The notes: generated from the sequence alone by a model not told the origin. 17,003 bases of DNA from an uncultured Anaerosacchariphilus sp. (GCA_934373375.1 CAKROP010000009.1:1-17003); one strand, 5' to 3'. Shown: positions 1-7,168, numbered from the stretch's first letter. A program made the numbers and translations.

Positions 1-746
1 TAGGTCTTGACGGCGCTCTCGTCCATCGTGCGGATCACCCGCTCATCGCAGGCCAGTTCAATGTCGCGGCAGAGCAGCGTATAGGCGAGCCACAGCACGG
101 GGTTGAACCAGTAAACCGCAAGCAGCGCGAAGCCCAGCGGTTTCCACCAGTGGTCACGCCGCGCGAGATGCGCCCTCTCATGCGAGAGTACATTCTGCCG
201 TTGCACCTCGTCCAGCCCGGATGGCAGATAGATGTGTGGTTTTACAACACCGAGGATAAACGGCGAGGAAATGGCATCGCAAAGATAAATGTTATCCTGA
301 ATGGGGAGCGACACGCTCACGCGTCGGCGCAGCCGAAGATAGCTTGCGAGCGCATAGAGCAGCATGGCTCCAAGGCCGATGAGCCACACCCAGCCTGCGA
401 TCTCCGTCCAGACATAGAGCGGGTTGACGCTGGCTGTCGGCACGGCGGCAAAATGTTCGCTGAGTGAGGGATTCACAGCATTGTCGATGACGCTCACGCC
501 GCTGGTGATGGTCGGCGCGGGAGCAGACTGCACGGCCACGGGACTGACCGTTTCTGCACTGGGGATCAGACTCAGCGCACTCTCTATGGAAAATGGCAGC
601 ACAAGCCGCAGCGCGACGATGCCCCAGAGCAGAACATTCATCCACTTGGGAGAACGCTTTGATACCAGGCGCAGTGCCAGCACGGCCAGCACCAGCCAGC
701 TTGCGGAAATGCTCAGATTTAAGAGCTTCAAAAAGACGGCGGCCAT
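1..746 (-). CDS. BlaR1-type M56 sensor metalloprotease, C-terminus cut by window edge
   Basis: Integral-membrane zinc protease of the BlaR1/MecR1 family, which senses a cell-wall or beta-lactam signal and inactivates the partner BlaI repressor. The minus-strand frame is open from the ATG at 746 to the window edge (248 codons, no stop). Hydrophobic segments lie near residues 8-28, 36-55 and 115-137. The zinc site is visible as HERAH (H189, E190, H193) followed by ELACDE (E230), the standard M56 pattern. The rest of the cytoplasmic domain, any last membrane segment and any external sensor domain lie beyond position 1, so whether it carries a penicillin-binding domain cannot be told. A ribosome site (AAGGAG) sits just upstream, inside the 3' end of the repressor gene, and only 4 bases separate the genes, so the two are co-transcribed and probably coupled. 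Family call sure; ligand unknown. Confidence 0.9.
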   Translation of the reverse strand, partial: MAAVFLKLLNLSISASWLVLAVLALRLVSKRSPKWMNVLLWGIVALRLVLPFSIESALSLIPSAETVSPVAVQSAPAPTITSGVSVIDNAVNPSLSEHFAAVPTASVNPLYVWTEIAGWVWLIGLGAMLLYALASYLRLRRRVSVSLPIQDNIYLCDAISSPFILGVVKPHIYLPSGLDEVQRQNVLSHERAHLARRDHWWKPLGFALLAVYWFNPVLWLAYTLLCRDIELACDERVIRTMDESAVKT

Positions 747-750
747 AGGC

Positions 751-1113
751 TCACTCCTTTCCGCAGCGGTCGATCATGCGCTGAATTTCCGCAATGTCCT
801 TCTCCGAAAGAGATTTCCGGGTGGTAAAAGCCGCCAGAAATGCGGGAAGGGAACCGTCGAAGGTGTCCTCCACAAATTTCTCACTCTGTACGGCGTTATA
901 GCCCTCCTGTGAAAGAAGAGAAGTGACCGTGCCGTTTTCGTTCTGAAAGATACCGTGTTCGCAGAGTTTTTTCAAAACTGTGTAGGTCGTGGATTTTTTC
1001 CATTGCAGCTCCTGTTCGCATAGTTTCACCAGCTCGCCGGAGGTCAGCGGCTCATGCTGCCAGATGAGTTCTGCAAAACGCGTCTCAACAACGCCCAGTT
1101 TGTAACCGTCCAT
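751..1113 (-). CDS. BlaI/MecI/CopY-family transcriptional repressor
   Basis: A 120-residue winged-helix repressor. The N-terminal part carries the family's DNA-binding domain, with the recognition-helix region KKSTTYTVLKKLCEHG at about residues 39-54, and the C-terminal part is the helical dimerisation tail. Size matches BlaI/MecI (about 120-126 residues). The ATG at 1113 was chosen over upstream in-frame codons because GGGAGG lies 7-8 bases before it and the family starts with this M-x-x-Y/K-L-x-x-x-E arrangement; the longer frame would run back through the operator. It lies immediately upstream of the blaR1-like gene and downstream of a double dyad at 1133-1182, the expected autorepressed arrangement. 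In the family the partner protease cleaves the repressor to release DNA. No beta-lactamase gene is in the window, so the real targets are unknown. Confidence 0.93.
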   Translation of the reverse strand: MDGYKLGVVETRFAELIWQHEPLTSGELVKLCEQELQWKKSTTYTVLKKLCEHGIFQNENGTVTSLLSQEGYNAVQSEKFVEDTFDGSLPAFLAAFTTRKSLSEKDIAEIQRMIDRCGKE

Positions 1114-1132
1114 GTGTGCCTCCCTTTTTGCT

Positions 1133-1182
1133 AGTCTACTTATGATAGACTTCTGATGCTTGAAGTCTATCATAAGTAGACT
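1133..1182 (-). promoter_or_regulatory. Double BlaI-type operator over the blaI-blaR1 promoter
   Basis: Two 19-bp dyads, each of the form AGTCTA-N7-TAGACT, occupy 1133-1151 and 1164-1182. They are also inverted copies of one another, giving 21-bp arms separated by 8 bases. Centre-to-centre distance is 31 bp, close to three helical turns. BlaI/MecI operators are known to be TACTA/TGTA-type dyads that overlap the promoter; here the half-site is a TCTA variant. Binding by the adjacent repressor is inferred. Confidence 0.85.
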
Positions 1183-1193
1183 GTACCTGTCAA
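1164..1193 (-). promoter_or_regulatory. Promoter of the blaI-blaR1 pair
   Basis: On the minus strand TTGACA (1193-1188) is followed after 18 bases by TAGACT (1169-1164). The -10 box lies inside the right operator dyad, so repressor binding would block polymerase. The 18-base spacing and imperfect -10 fit a weak basal promoter. Confidence 0.65.
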
Positions 1194-1386
1194 GCACATT
1201 TTGTGCCGCTGAAATCAATAATGACCACCCGGCCTTAGAAAACGGCAAATTAGCCTTTTTGACAAGCGGCCGTCCAGCGTTTCAGTAATACGCAGAGCAC
1301 ACCAAGAGTGGTGATACCACCCCTCGTCTCGCACACGCGGAAAGGCCCTGAGCGCAGGGCGTACAAGCCGCAATTTAGACAGAAGT

Positions 1387-1418
1387 AAAAAAGTCGCGCA
1401 GCCCAGCGGGGCCGCGAC
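1387..1418 (-). terminator. Intrinsic terminator reading leftwards
   Basis: Minus-strand stem GTCGCG/CGCGAC (1418-1413 with 1398-1393), continued by GCCC/GGGC around a 4-base loop with a 2-base bulge, and followed by six T (1392-1387). It would end a minus-strand transcript from the 1420-1740 region and insulate the blaI promoter. No minus-strand gene precedes it, so a non-coding transcript is possible. Confidence 0.6.
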
Positions 1419-1467
1419 GCCTTCGGGAGCACCCTCGGCCAAGACCCAAAAGGGGCTAAGTATGCCG

Positions 1468-1524
1468 TTCTACCCTCTGGCCACGCAGGGTTTCCGGACC
1501 GCGCAAAACGGTCAGAGGGTAGAG
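1468..1524. other. Long hairpin within the structured element
   Basis: TTCTACCCTCTGGCC (1468-1482) pairs with GGTCAGAGGGTAGAG (1510-1524), 15 pairs including two G-U. The 27-base loop can form a further short stem (CGC/GCG and GGT/ACC). No T-run follows on the plus strand, so it is not a plus-strand terminator. Confidence 0.5.
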
Positions 1525-1689
1525 ATAGCGCCCCCATCCAAAGCACCCCTGTTTCGCCCTGTGAGCCGCTGTGTGCGATTTTTCTCAGAGAGCCGAGGTG
1601 TGTACCCACTTTCACTCGCGAAAGCAAACGTGGGGCAATTGTGCCGGAGGTGTTGAAGTTCGTATGACCGATGCGTTGGAAGCGTTGAT

Positions 1690-2403
1690 ATGACTGCATT
1701 TCCTACGCCTTTCGCGGCTTTTTCGAGGACGAAAAAGAAAGCGGGATTAAACGCTGCGACGGCGAAAAATGTCGTTGCCTACCGTGAGGAAAACGGCGCG
1801 TTTACCTCGCGTGCGCAGATCAAAAAAGTGCCGAAGCTCGGTCCCAAGGCGTTCCAGCAGTGCGCGGGCTTCCTGCGCGTGCCGGAGAGCAAAAGTGTGC
1901 TCGACAATACCGCCGTTCATCCCGAAAGCTACGACGCCGCAAAAGCGCTGCTCAGCCTGACCAGCCACACGCTTGCCGACGTGAAGGACGGCAAGCTTGC
2001 CGATCTTCCCGCGTGCGTCAGGTCCTGCGGCGAGGAAAAGGCGGCAGCTGAGATCGGTGTGGGCGTTCCCGCGCTGCGCGATATCGTGGCAGAGCTGCTG
2101 AAGCCCGGCCGGGACGTGCGCGACGAGCTGCCAAAGCCCATCCTGTGCACGGACGTGCTGGAAATGAAGGATCTGAAGCCCGGCATGACGCTGACCGGCA
2201 CGGTACTCAACGTCATCGACTTCGGCGTGTTCGTCGATATCGGCGTGCATCAGGACGGACTTGTTCATATCTCGCAGGTGGCGGACAGGTTTATCCGGCA
2301 CCCGTCTGAGGTCGAGTCTGTCGGCGATATGGTCAAGGTCGTCGTGCTGGAGGCGGACGAGAAGAAAAAGCGCATCAGCCTGAGCATGAAGCAGGCGAAC
2401 TGA
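1690..2403 (+). CDS. 5'-truncated Tex: HhH plus S1 RNA-binding domains only
   Basis: This 237-residue frame matches only the C-terminal third of the transcription accessory protein Tex (normally just over 700 residues). Residues about 18-70 are the helix-hairpin-helix segment (AGLNAATAKNVVAYREENG, then KVPKLGPKAFQQCAGFLRV), and residues about 162-234 are the S1 domain (VIDFGVFVDIGVHQDGLVHI, ending KRISLSMKQ). The YqgF-like nuclease fold and N-terminal helical domains are missing. Homology starts abruptly at residue 18 (base about 1741), where it abuts the structured element; residues 1-17 (MTAFPTPFAAFSRTKKK) look like read-through of unrelated DNA. The ribosome site is weak (GGAAG, 7 bases before the ATG). 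The rest of the frame has no stops, so this is either a young remnant or a small stand-alone nucleic-acid-binding protein. A full tex elsewhere in the genome is expected. Its own terminator follows. Confidence 0.75.
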   Translation: MTAFPTPFAAFSRTKKKAGLNAATAKNVVAYREENGAFTSRAQIKKVPKLGPKAFQQCAGFLRVPESKSVLDNTAVHPESYDAAKALLSLTSHTLADVKDGKLADLPACVRSCGEEKAAAEIGVGVPALRDIVAELLKPGRDVRDELPKPILCTDVLEMKDLKPGMTLTGTVLNVIDFGVFVDIGVHQDGLVHISQVADRFIRHPSEVESVGDMVKVVVLEADEKKKRISLSMKQAN

Positions 2404-2417
2404 ACATTGCAGCAAAG

Positions 2418-2457
2418 AAAGGAGCGGACTTCCCTATTGGGAAGTCCGCTCCTTTTT
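2418..2457 (+). terminator. Strong intrinsic terminator after the tex fragment
   Basis: AAAGGAGCGGACTTCCC (2418-2434), loop TATT, and a perfect 17-bp complement (2439-2455) running into TTTTT. The A-run on the left arm also allows minus-strand function. It isolates the fragment from the transporter operon. Confidence 0.92.
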
Positions 2458-2730
2458 GACGCAGGAAACCCTGCTTTCAGGCGGCAGGAAAACCGCGCGG
2501 AAAATGCGGCGCGGGAGAAAAGAATCGTTATTCCTATTATATGATGAATGCGCCGGAGAAGATCATCGGCATCTATAAGTGCCACATTGTACTTAAAAAA
2601 GTATAACAATACAAGGGAAAACGCCTGTTTCGACGTATTCGATCCTAATTTTGTAAAGCAAAATCTTCTGGTTATAAAAAGTTTGGCAACTTATACAAGA
2701 ATGCGACAGAAAAAAGGGTGAATTGCCTTA

Positions 2731-2759
2731 TTGCAATCTTATTCATGTTCATATATACT
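2731..2759 (+). promoter_or_regulatory. Promoter of the liv-SDR transporter operon
   Basis: TTGCAA (2731-2736), 17-base spacer, TATACT (2754-2759). This is the best sigma-A-type match in the 540-base gap 2458-2998. The predicted start near 2766 gives a leader of about 230 bases before livH. The rest of the gap holds short hairpins (2461-2474; 2493-2514) and no gene I can support. Confidence 0.65.
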
Positions 2760-2773
2760 TAATAAACAGAATA

Positions 2774-2794
2774 AGATATATATATAACCTATAC
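2774..2794 (+). promoter_or_regulatory. Putative GntR operator, transporter operon copy
   Basis: AT-rich element ATATATATATAACCTATAC (2776-2794) just downstream of the predicted transcription start. Over 21 bases (2774-2794) it is the exact reverse complement of 10386-10406 in front of the small-gene module, and a 16/18 match lies at the regulator's own promoter (9384-9401). It is an imperfect dyad with TAG/CTA outer half-sites. Recognition by the FadR-type protein encoded at 9465 is inferred from these positions. Confidence 0.55.
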
Positions 2795-2998
2795 CTAAAC
2801 CAAATCTGCGGCGCATCTTCCGGGCGACAATGCACGACTGGATGCTGTTCTGCAATTCTTCAAGAAAAGGGAGTGAGGAATACACGCTGATCAGCTTCTG
2901 AGTAAAGGACGTGGCAGCCGGCGCTTCTGCTGCGCGGCAGAAAAGGACCGCACGCTCCCGAAAGAGAAATCACCATCTTTCAGAATGTAGGAGATAAA

Positions 2999-3886
2999 AT
3001 GAATACAGAGTTAAATTACTTTTTACAAACAACCAGTAACGGCATTTCGCTCGGCTCCATGTATTCGATGATCGCCGTCGGTTACAGCATGGTTTACAGC
3101 TTGCTGTATCAGGTCAACTTCGCACACGGCGACCTGTATGTTTTTGGTACCTTTATTGCGTTTTCTTTCATTAACATGGCGCTCCCGCTCCCGCTGGCCA
3201 TTCTGGCCGCCGGTCTGCTGACTGCCTTGATCGGTATGACCATTGAGCGCACAGTGTACCGTCCCGTTCGTTATGCAAACCGCATCGTGCCGATGATCAG
3301 TGCTCTTGGCGCAGCGCTTGTGCTGCGTACCATCGCGCAGGTCATCTGGGGTCCGGAGCCTATCGCGTTCCCGCAGTTTCTCCCCGCCGGCAGCTTCGAT
3401 GTGGGTGGATTCAAGCTTTTCCAGAAGAATATTGTCGTGCTGGCCTTTGCGACCGTTCTGGTGCTCGCCCTATCCTGGTTCATGAAGCACACCAAGTTCG
3501 GCCGCGCAACGCAGTGCATCGTTGAAAATATGGAAGCGGCGCAGCTGATGGGCATTCCGCTGAACAAGATCATTCCGCTGGTTTATGGTCTGGGCGGCTT
3601 CTTCGGCGTCATTGGCGGCATCGTCTATTCCGGCTATTATGGCGTTATCAGTATTGATATGGGTATCTGGGGCACGGTTAAGGCCTGGGCGGCTGCCATG
3701 CTGGGCGGCGTCGGTAACTTCTACGGCGCATTCCTCGGCGGTATCCTGCTCGGCGTTGCCGAAACGTTCGCAGGCGCCTACATCGGCTCTGCTTCCAAGG
3801 AAGCTCTGGGCTATATCGTGATCGTTCTTGTTCTGGTGTTCCGCCCGAACGGTTTGCTGGGTAAGAAGAAAGTGGAGAAGGTGTAA
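2999..3886 (+). CDS. livH: HAAT-family ABC transporter permease, LivH type
   Basis: A 295-residue inner-membrane permease of the branched-chain amino acid (HAAT) ABC importer family, which pairs with the LivM-type permease encoded next. It is almost wholly hydrophobic with about eight membrane segments. Family marks are the NFAHGDLYVFG block (residues 40-50) and the cytoplasmic EAA-like loop GRATQCIVENMEAAQLMGI (168-186) that docks with the ATPases. Length is normal for LivH. The start is fixed by AGGAG 5 bases before the ATG. It is the first gene of an operon, one base from livM. HAAT transporters carry leucine/isoleucine/valine but also urea, amides, aromatic compounds and other organics; two dehydrogenases inside the operon suggest a substrate other than a plain amino acid. 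Confidence 0.93.
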   Translation: MNTELNYFLQTTSNGISLGSMYSMIAVGYSMVYSLLYQVNFAHGDLYVFGTFIAFSFINMALPLPLAILAAGLLTALIGMTIERTVYRPVRYANRIVPMISALGAALVLRTIAQVIWGPEPIAFPQFLPAGSFDVGGFKLFQKNIVVLAFATVLVLALSWFMKHTKFGRATQCIVENMEAAQLMGIPLNKIIPLVYGLGGFFGVIGGIVYSGYYGVISIDMGIWGTVKAWAAAMLGGVGNFYGAFLGGILLGVAETFAGAYIGSASKEALGYIVIVLVLVFRPNGLLGKKKVEKV

Positions 3887-3887
3887 C

Positions 3888-4919
3888 ATGGAACGGATCA
3901 AAAAATTATTTGACACGAAATATAAGAAAATCTGGCTTGCGCTGCTGTTCGTTTGCCTCATCGCGGCACCCTTTGTTACAACGAACCTCCAGAAGCGCAT
4001 TCTGACGACGATTTTTGTCTACTGCCTGCTGTCGATGGGCAACATGCTCATCAGCGGCCACGCCGGCATGCTGAATATGGGTCAGGCGGCGTTCTATGGC
4101 GTCGGCGCCTATGTTGCGGCAGTGCTGCAGCTTAACTACGGCATGTCGTTTTTCCTCTGCTTCATCCTCGCGGGTATCGGCGCCGGCCTTTGCGGCTTCC
4201 TCTGCTCGATCCCCTGTCTGCGTCTGGAAACGGACTTCCTCTCCCTCATCACCACGGCGTTCTCCTATATTTTCCTTGCCGTGGCGCGCAACTGGATGTC
4301 CGTCACCCGCGGCCCGATGGGTCTGACGGCCATTCCGCCGATCAAGCTGTTCGGCTATACGTTCAAGAGTGCGACCTCCAATTACTTCCTGATGCTGGTC
4401 GTTACGGTGCTGTTCTACATCCTGATGAACAACATCGTCAACAGCAAGGTCGGCCGCGCGATCCAGGCGACCCGTGACGACTCCATCGGCGCACGCTCCG
4501 TCGGCGTAAAGACCGATATGTACAAGATCCTCGCGTTCGTGATCGGTACGACGCTGGCAGGCTTTGCGGGCGCGCTGTATGCCTCCTATATCGGCTACAT
4601 CTCCCCGAACAACTTCGTTTACGACACCTCCCTGACGATTATGCAGATGTGCATCATCGGCGGCCTTGGCAGCATGCCCGGCTCCATCATCGGCGCGGTC
4701 TTCTTCGTGGTCATGCCCGAGATCATCCGTCCGCTGGCGGTCTACCGCGTGGGCGTTGGCGGCATCATCATGATCGCGTTCATGCTCTTCCGCCCGCAGG
4801 GCATTCTTGGTTCCCGTGCGTTTGCCTGCGATACGGGCATTCAGGAGAAGATCAAGCAGAAGCGTATTGAGCGCAAGATGAAGAAGCAGCAGGCGGCAGT
4901 GAATAAAGGAGAGGTATAA
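3888..4919 (+). CDS. livM: HAAT-family ABC transporter permease, LivM type
   Basis: A 343-residue second permease of the importer. The GHAGMLNMGQAAFYGVGAY block (residues 57-75) is the family signature, and the EAA-like coupling loop GRAIQATRDDSIGARSVGV is at 189-207. About eight to ten membrane segments are seen. A basic cytoplasmic tail (IKQKRIERKMKKQQ) ends the protein, longer than the minimal family end. The ATG at 3888 was chosen over an upstream in-frame start inside livH because GGAG lies about 10 bases before it and residues 1-20 fit a normal LivM N-terminus. Its stop codon overlaps the livG start by one base (TAATG), so translation is coupled. Confidence 0.93.
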   Translation: MERIKKLFDTKYKKIWLALLFVCLIAAPFVTTNLQKRILTTIFVYCLLSMGNMLISGHAGMLNMGQAAFYGVGAYVAAVLQLNYGMSFFLCFILAGIGAGLCGFLCSIPCLRLETDFLSLITTAFSYIFLAVARNWMSVTRGPMGLTAIPPIKLFGYTFKSATSNYFLMLVVTVLFYILMNNIVNSKVGRAIQATRDDSIGARSVGVKTDMYKILAFVIGTTLAGFAGALYASYIGYISPNNFVYDTSLTIMQMCIIGGLGSMPGSIIGAVFFVVMPEIIRPLAVYRVGVGGIIMIAFMLFRPQGILGSRAFACDTGIQEKIKQKRIERKMKKQQAAVNKGEV

Positions 4920-5686
4920 TGAGCGAACACGTATTGGAAACCCAAAATATCAAAATGTATTTTGGCGGTGTTCACGCAGTGGATGATATCTCTGTCTACG
5001 TTGACAAAAACGAGATCCTCGGCGTGATCGGACCGAACGGTTCCGGCAAGACCACGCTCGTGAATGTCCTCACCGGTATCTATACCCCCACGGAAGGCAA
5101 GGTCTTCTTCCAGGGTCAGGACATCACCGGCAAAAAGCTGGAGAATATGACGGGACTGGGCATCGCCCGTACGTTTCAGAACCTGCGCATCTTCAAGGCA
5201 CTGACGGTCATGGATAACGTGCTGGTCGGCCAGCACCTGTCGATGAAGACCAACGCATTCGACGTAATGTTCCACGGCAAGCACTACAAGGCCGTTGAAG
5301 CCGAGGCGAGAGAAAAGGCGTCCAAGGCGCTTGCCATGGTCGGCCTTGAAAAGAACACCGAGGACTTTGCCGGGGCGCTGCCCTACGGCGCACAGAAGCG
5401 CCTTGAGCTGGCACGTGCGCTGGTCATGGATCCGAAGCTGCTGATGCTCGACGAGCCGACCGCCGGTCTGCACGGCGTTGAGTCTGAAGAGCTGATGATG
5501 CTTGTCAAGCAAATCCAGACGGACAACCAGATCTCGATCATCCTGATCGAGCACAACATGAAGCTGATGATGAAACTTTCCGACCGCGTGCTGGTCATGG
5601 ACGCCGGACGCAAGCTCGCGCTGGGTGTTCCTGCGGAGATCCAGTCGAATCAGGCGGTTATCAAGGCTTATCTCGGGGAGGGTTAA
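4919..5686 (+). CDS. livG: HAAT-family ABC transporter ATP-binding protein, LivG type
   Basis: A 255-residue ATPase subunit that couples ATP hydrolysis to import. Walker A is GPNGSGKTT (residues 38-46), the Q-loop TFQNLRIF contains Q87, the signature loop is LPYGAQKRLELARAL (154-168), Walker B is LLMLDEP with D178 and E179, and the switch histidine is H212 in LIEHNM. The LPYG form of the signature is usual in LivG and is not a defect. Length is typical. AAAGGAG lies 7 bases before the ATG, and the gene overlaps livM by one base. It should form the ATPase heterodimer with LivF, whose gene follows after three bases. Confidence 0.95.
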   Translation: MSEHVLETQNIKMYFGGVHAVDDISVYVDKNEILGVIGPNGSGKTTLVNVLTGIYTPTEGKVFFQGQDITGKKLENMTGLGIARTFQNLRIFKALTVMDNVLVGQHLSMKTNAFDVMFHGKHYKAVEAEAREKASKALAMVGLEKNTEDFAGALPYGAQKRLELARALVMDPKLLMLDEPTAGLHGVESEELMMLVKQIQTDNQISIILIEHNMKLMMKLSDRVLVMDAGRKLALGVPAEIQSNQAVIKAYLGEG

Positions 5687-5689
5687 ATT

Positions 5690-6397
5690 ATGTTGCTTTC
5701 TGTTGAAAATCTGTGGGTGTTTTACGGCCCCATCGAGGCGCTGCACGACGTGTCCATCAACGTCAATGAAGGCGAGATCGTCTCCATCATCGGGCACAAC
5801 GGCGCCGGTAAGTCCACGCTCCTCAAGAGCATTTCCTGCCTGCTCAAGCCGACCTCCGGCCAGATCGTTTACGATGGCAAGACCATCAACGGCACTGACC
5901 CCGACAAGATCGTGAGCATGGGCATCTCCCACGTCCCCGAAGGCCGCCAGATTTTTGCCTCCCTGACCGTTTATGATAACCTCATGGCCGGTTCCTATAC
6001 CCGCAAGGACGCCGACGGCGTGAAGAAAGACATTGATATGTACTGCCAGCGCTTTCCCATTCTGGGTCAGCGCCTGCACCAGAGAGCCGGTTACCTCAGC
6101 GGCGGCGAGCAGCAGATGCTGGCAATCGCACGTGCGCTGATGTCCCGCCCGAAGATCCTGCTGATGGACGAGCCGTCTCTGGGTCTTGCTCCGGTCGTGG
6201 TCAAGGAAGTTTACCGCATCATCGAAGAGATCCGCAAGGACGGCACCGCGATCCTGCTGGTCGAGCAGAACGCGAACAAGGCGCTCAACGTTTCCGACCG
6301 TGCTTACGTGCTTGCCAGCGGCCAGATCGAGCTGACCGGCAGCGGCAAGGAAATGGCTGAAAACGACGACGTCCGCAGAATCTATCTGGGAGTGTGA
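5690..6397 (+). CDS. livF: HAAT-family ABC transporter ATP-binding protein, LivF type
   Basis: A 235-residue second ATPase subunit. Walker A is GHNGAGKST (35-43), the VPEGRQIFASLTVYDNL block (82-98) is diagnostic for LivF, the signature is LSGGEQQMLAIARAL (136-150), and Walker B is ILLMDEPSLGLAP with D160 and E161. The switch position reads VEQN (Q193) rather than His, which is the family norm. A strong GGGGAGGG site lies inside the end of livG, 7 bases before the start. Its stop is followed after six bases by a dehydrogenase gene, so importer and enzyme are made together. Confidence 0.95.
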   Translation: MLLSVENLWVFYGPIEALHDVSINVNEGEIVSIIGHNGAGKSTLLKSISCLLKPTSGQIVYDGKTINGTDPDKIVSMGISHVPEGRQIFASLTVYDNLMAGSYTRKDADGVKKDIDMYCQRFPILGQRLHQRAGYLSGGEQQMLAIARALMSRPKILLMDEPSLGLAPVVVKEVYRIIEEIRKDGTAILLVEQNANKALNVSDRAYVLASGQIELTGSGKEMAENDDVRRIYLGV

Positions 6398-6403
6398 CCC
6401 GCT

Positions 6404-7150
6404 TTGGAAAAACAGGTCACGATTGTGTTCGGCGCGACCGGTAAGGTCGGCGCGGACACCTGCCGTGCACTGTCCCGCATGGGACACACGGTTGTGGTGC
6501 ACTACTTCCATAGCCGTGCAAAGGCGGAAAGCATTGTAGCAGATATTGAGCACAGCGGCGGTAGCGCAATGGCTCTGCAGGCCGATGTGCGCGAAGAGGA
6601 TCAGACCTGCGCGCTGGTACGCGCGGTGGTGGAACGCTATGGCGCAGTCCACACGGTAGTCGATTTTGTCCACAGAGACGATTACGCGCCCACTGAGGTT
6701 GCGGACATGACCTGGGAGGACTGGGGATGCCATCTGGACGCCGTGAAGTCCTACTTCTGCATCTGCAAGGCGGTGCTGCCGGTGATGAAGCAGCAGCAGT
6801 ACGGACGGATCATCTACATTTCCGGCGGACTGGCTTACCGCTTCTTCAAGGGCTGCGCGCCCTACAGCGCGGTGAAGGCGGGCATGAACGCATTTTCCAA
6901 GTCCCTTGCCGGCGAAGTCGGCAAGGATCACATCACGGTCAACGTGATCGCGCCGGGCAAGGTCGTCTGCAGGGGCGACGAGGCGCAGGAGCGTTTTTCC
7001 GAGGATGCGGTCAGTAAATGTCCGCTCGGCAAGTTCACCTCGCCCGAAGATATCGCAGGTGCGATCGCGTTCTATTCCTCATCCATGGCGGAGAACGTGA
7101 CCGGACAGACGATCTATGTCTCCGGCGGCGAGATCATGCCGATGCCATAA
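6404..7150 (+). CDS. Short-chain dehydrogenase/reductase (SDR), TTG start
   Basis: A 248-residue NAD(P)-dependent Rossmann-fold oxidoreductase. The cofactor loop is GATGKVG (10-16), and the catalytic Ser140 and YxxxK motif (Y154, K158 in APYSAVKAG) are present. The C-terminal block DITVNV-type (HITVNVIAPGK) and GQTIYVSGG tail match FabG-like SDRs. The usual NNAG structural motif after beta-4 is replaced by DFVH (87-90), and the helix position that normally carries the catalytic Asn reads LDAVKSYF (D112). The start is TTG: it is the only codon that places GGGAG at a usable distance (11 bases) and keeps the first beta-strand VTIVFGATG complete. Substrate unknown. Its position inside the importer operon suggests it acts on the imported compound or an early intermediate. 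Confidence 0.85.
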   Translation: MEKQVTIVFGATGKVGADTCRALSRMGHTVVVHYFHSRAKAESIVADIEHSGGSAMALQADVREEDQTCALVRAVVERYGAVHTVVDFVHRDDYAPTEVADMTWEDWGCHLDAVKSYFCICKAVLPVMKQQQYGRIIYISGGLAYRFFKGCAPYSAVKAGMNAFSKSLAGEVGKDHITVNVIAPGKVVCRGDEAQERFSEDAVSKCPLGKFTSPEDIAGAIAFYSSSMAENVTGQTIYVSGGEIMPMP

Positions 7151-7168
7151 AAAGGAGCGTACGAACAA

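Larger units (their letters stand above)
1200..1740. repeat. Hairpin-rich non-coding element between blaI and the tex fragment (possible dispersed repeat)
   Basis: About 500 bases with no convincing gene: open frames on both strands overlap one another, lack ribosome sites and show no recognisable domain. Strong secondary structure is present: GCCCTG-agcg-CAGGGC at 1345-1360, a long stem at 1393-1418 and a 15-bp stem (two G-U pairs) at 1468-1524 with an inner stem. CCCAC at 1605 also pairs with GTGGG at 1631. The overlapping frames resemble spurious 'hypothetical proteins' often called from repeated non-coding elements in gut Clostridia; that is an impression from memory, not a search. The right end coincides with the point where Tex homology begins (about 1741). 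It could be a structured RNA, a mobile-element remnant or a multicopy intergenic repeat. Confidence 0.4.

Noticed and set aside
424..912. Plus-strand open frame across the blaI-blaR1 junction
   Set aside because: Opposite two confident minus-strand genes, no ribosome site, no domain.
1250..1699. A 149-codon minus-strand open frame in the structured element (and a 64-codon plus-strand frame at 1462-1656)
   Set aside because: The frames overlap on opposite strands, span strong hairpins and a terminator, and have no ribosome site; they look like chance translation of a non-coding element.
2776..2787. The alternating AT tract alone as a repeat or satellite
   Set aside because: The tract is short; what matters is the unique flank (CCTATAC) shared with the other promoter, so it is reported as an operator candidate instead.
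2830..2901. A 23-codon reading frame in the livH leader (MHDWMLFCNSSRK...)
   Set aside because: No good ribosome site, no run of regulatory codons as in attenuators, and no support beyond chance.
5378..5425. LivG signature loop LPYGAQKR instead of LSGGQ as a possible defect
   Set aside because: LPYG/LSYG signatures are normal in the LivG family.
4841..6931. A 696-codon open frame on the minus strand opposite livG, livF and the first SDR gene
   Set aside because: It lies fully antisense to three well-identified genes with complete motifs, has no ribosome site or recognisable domain, and its openness follows from codon bias of the sense genes.
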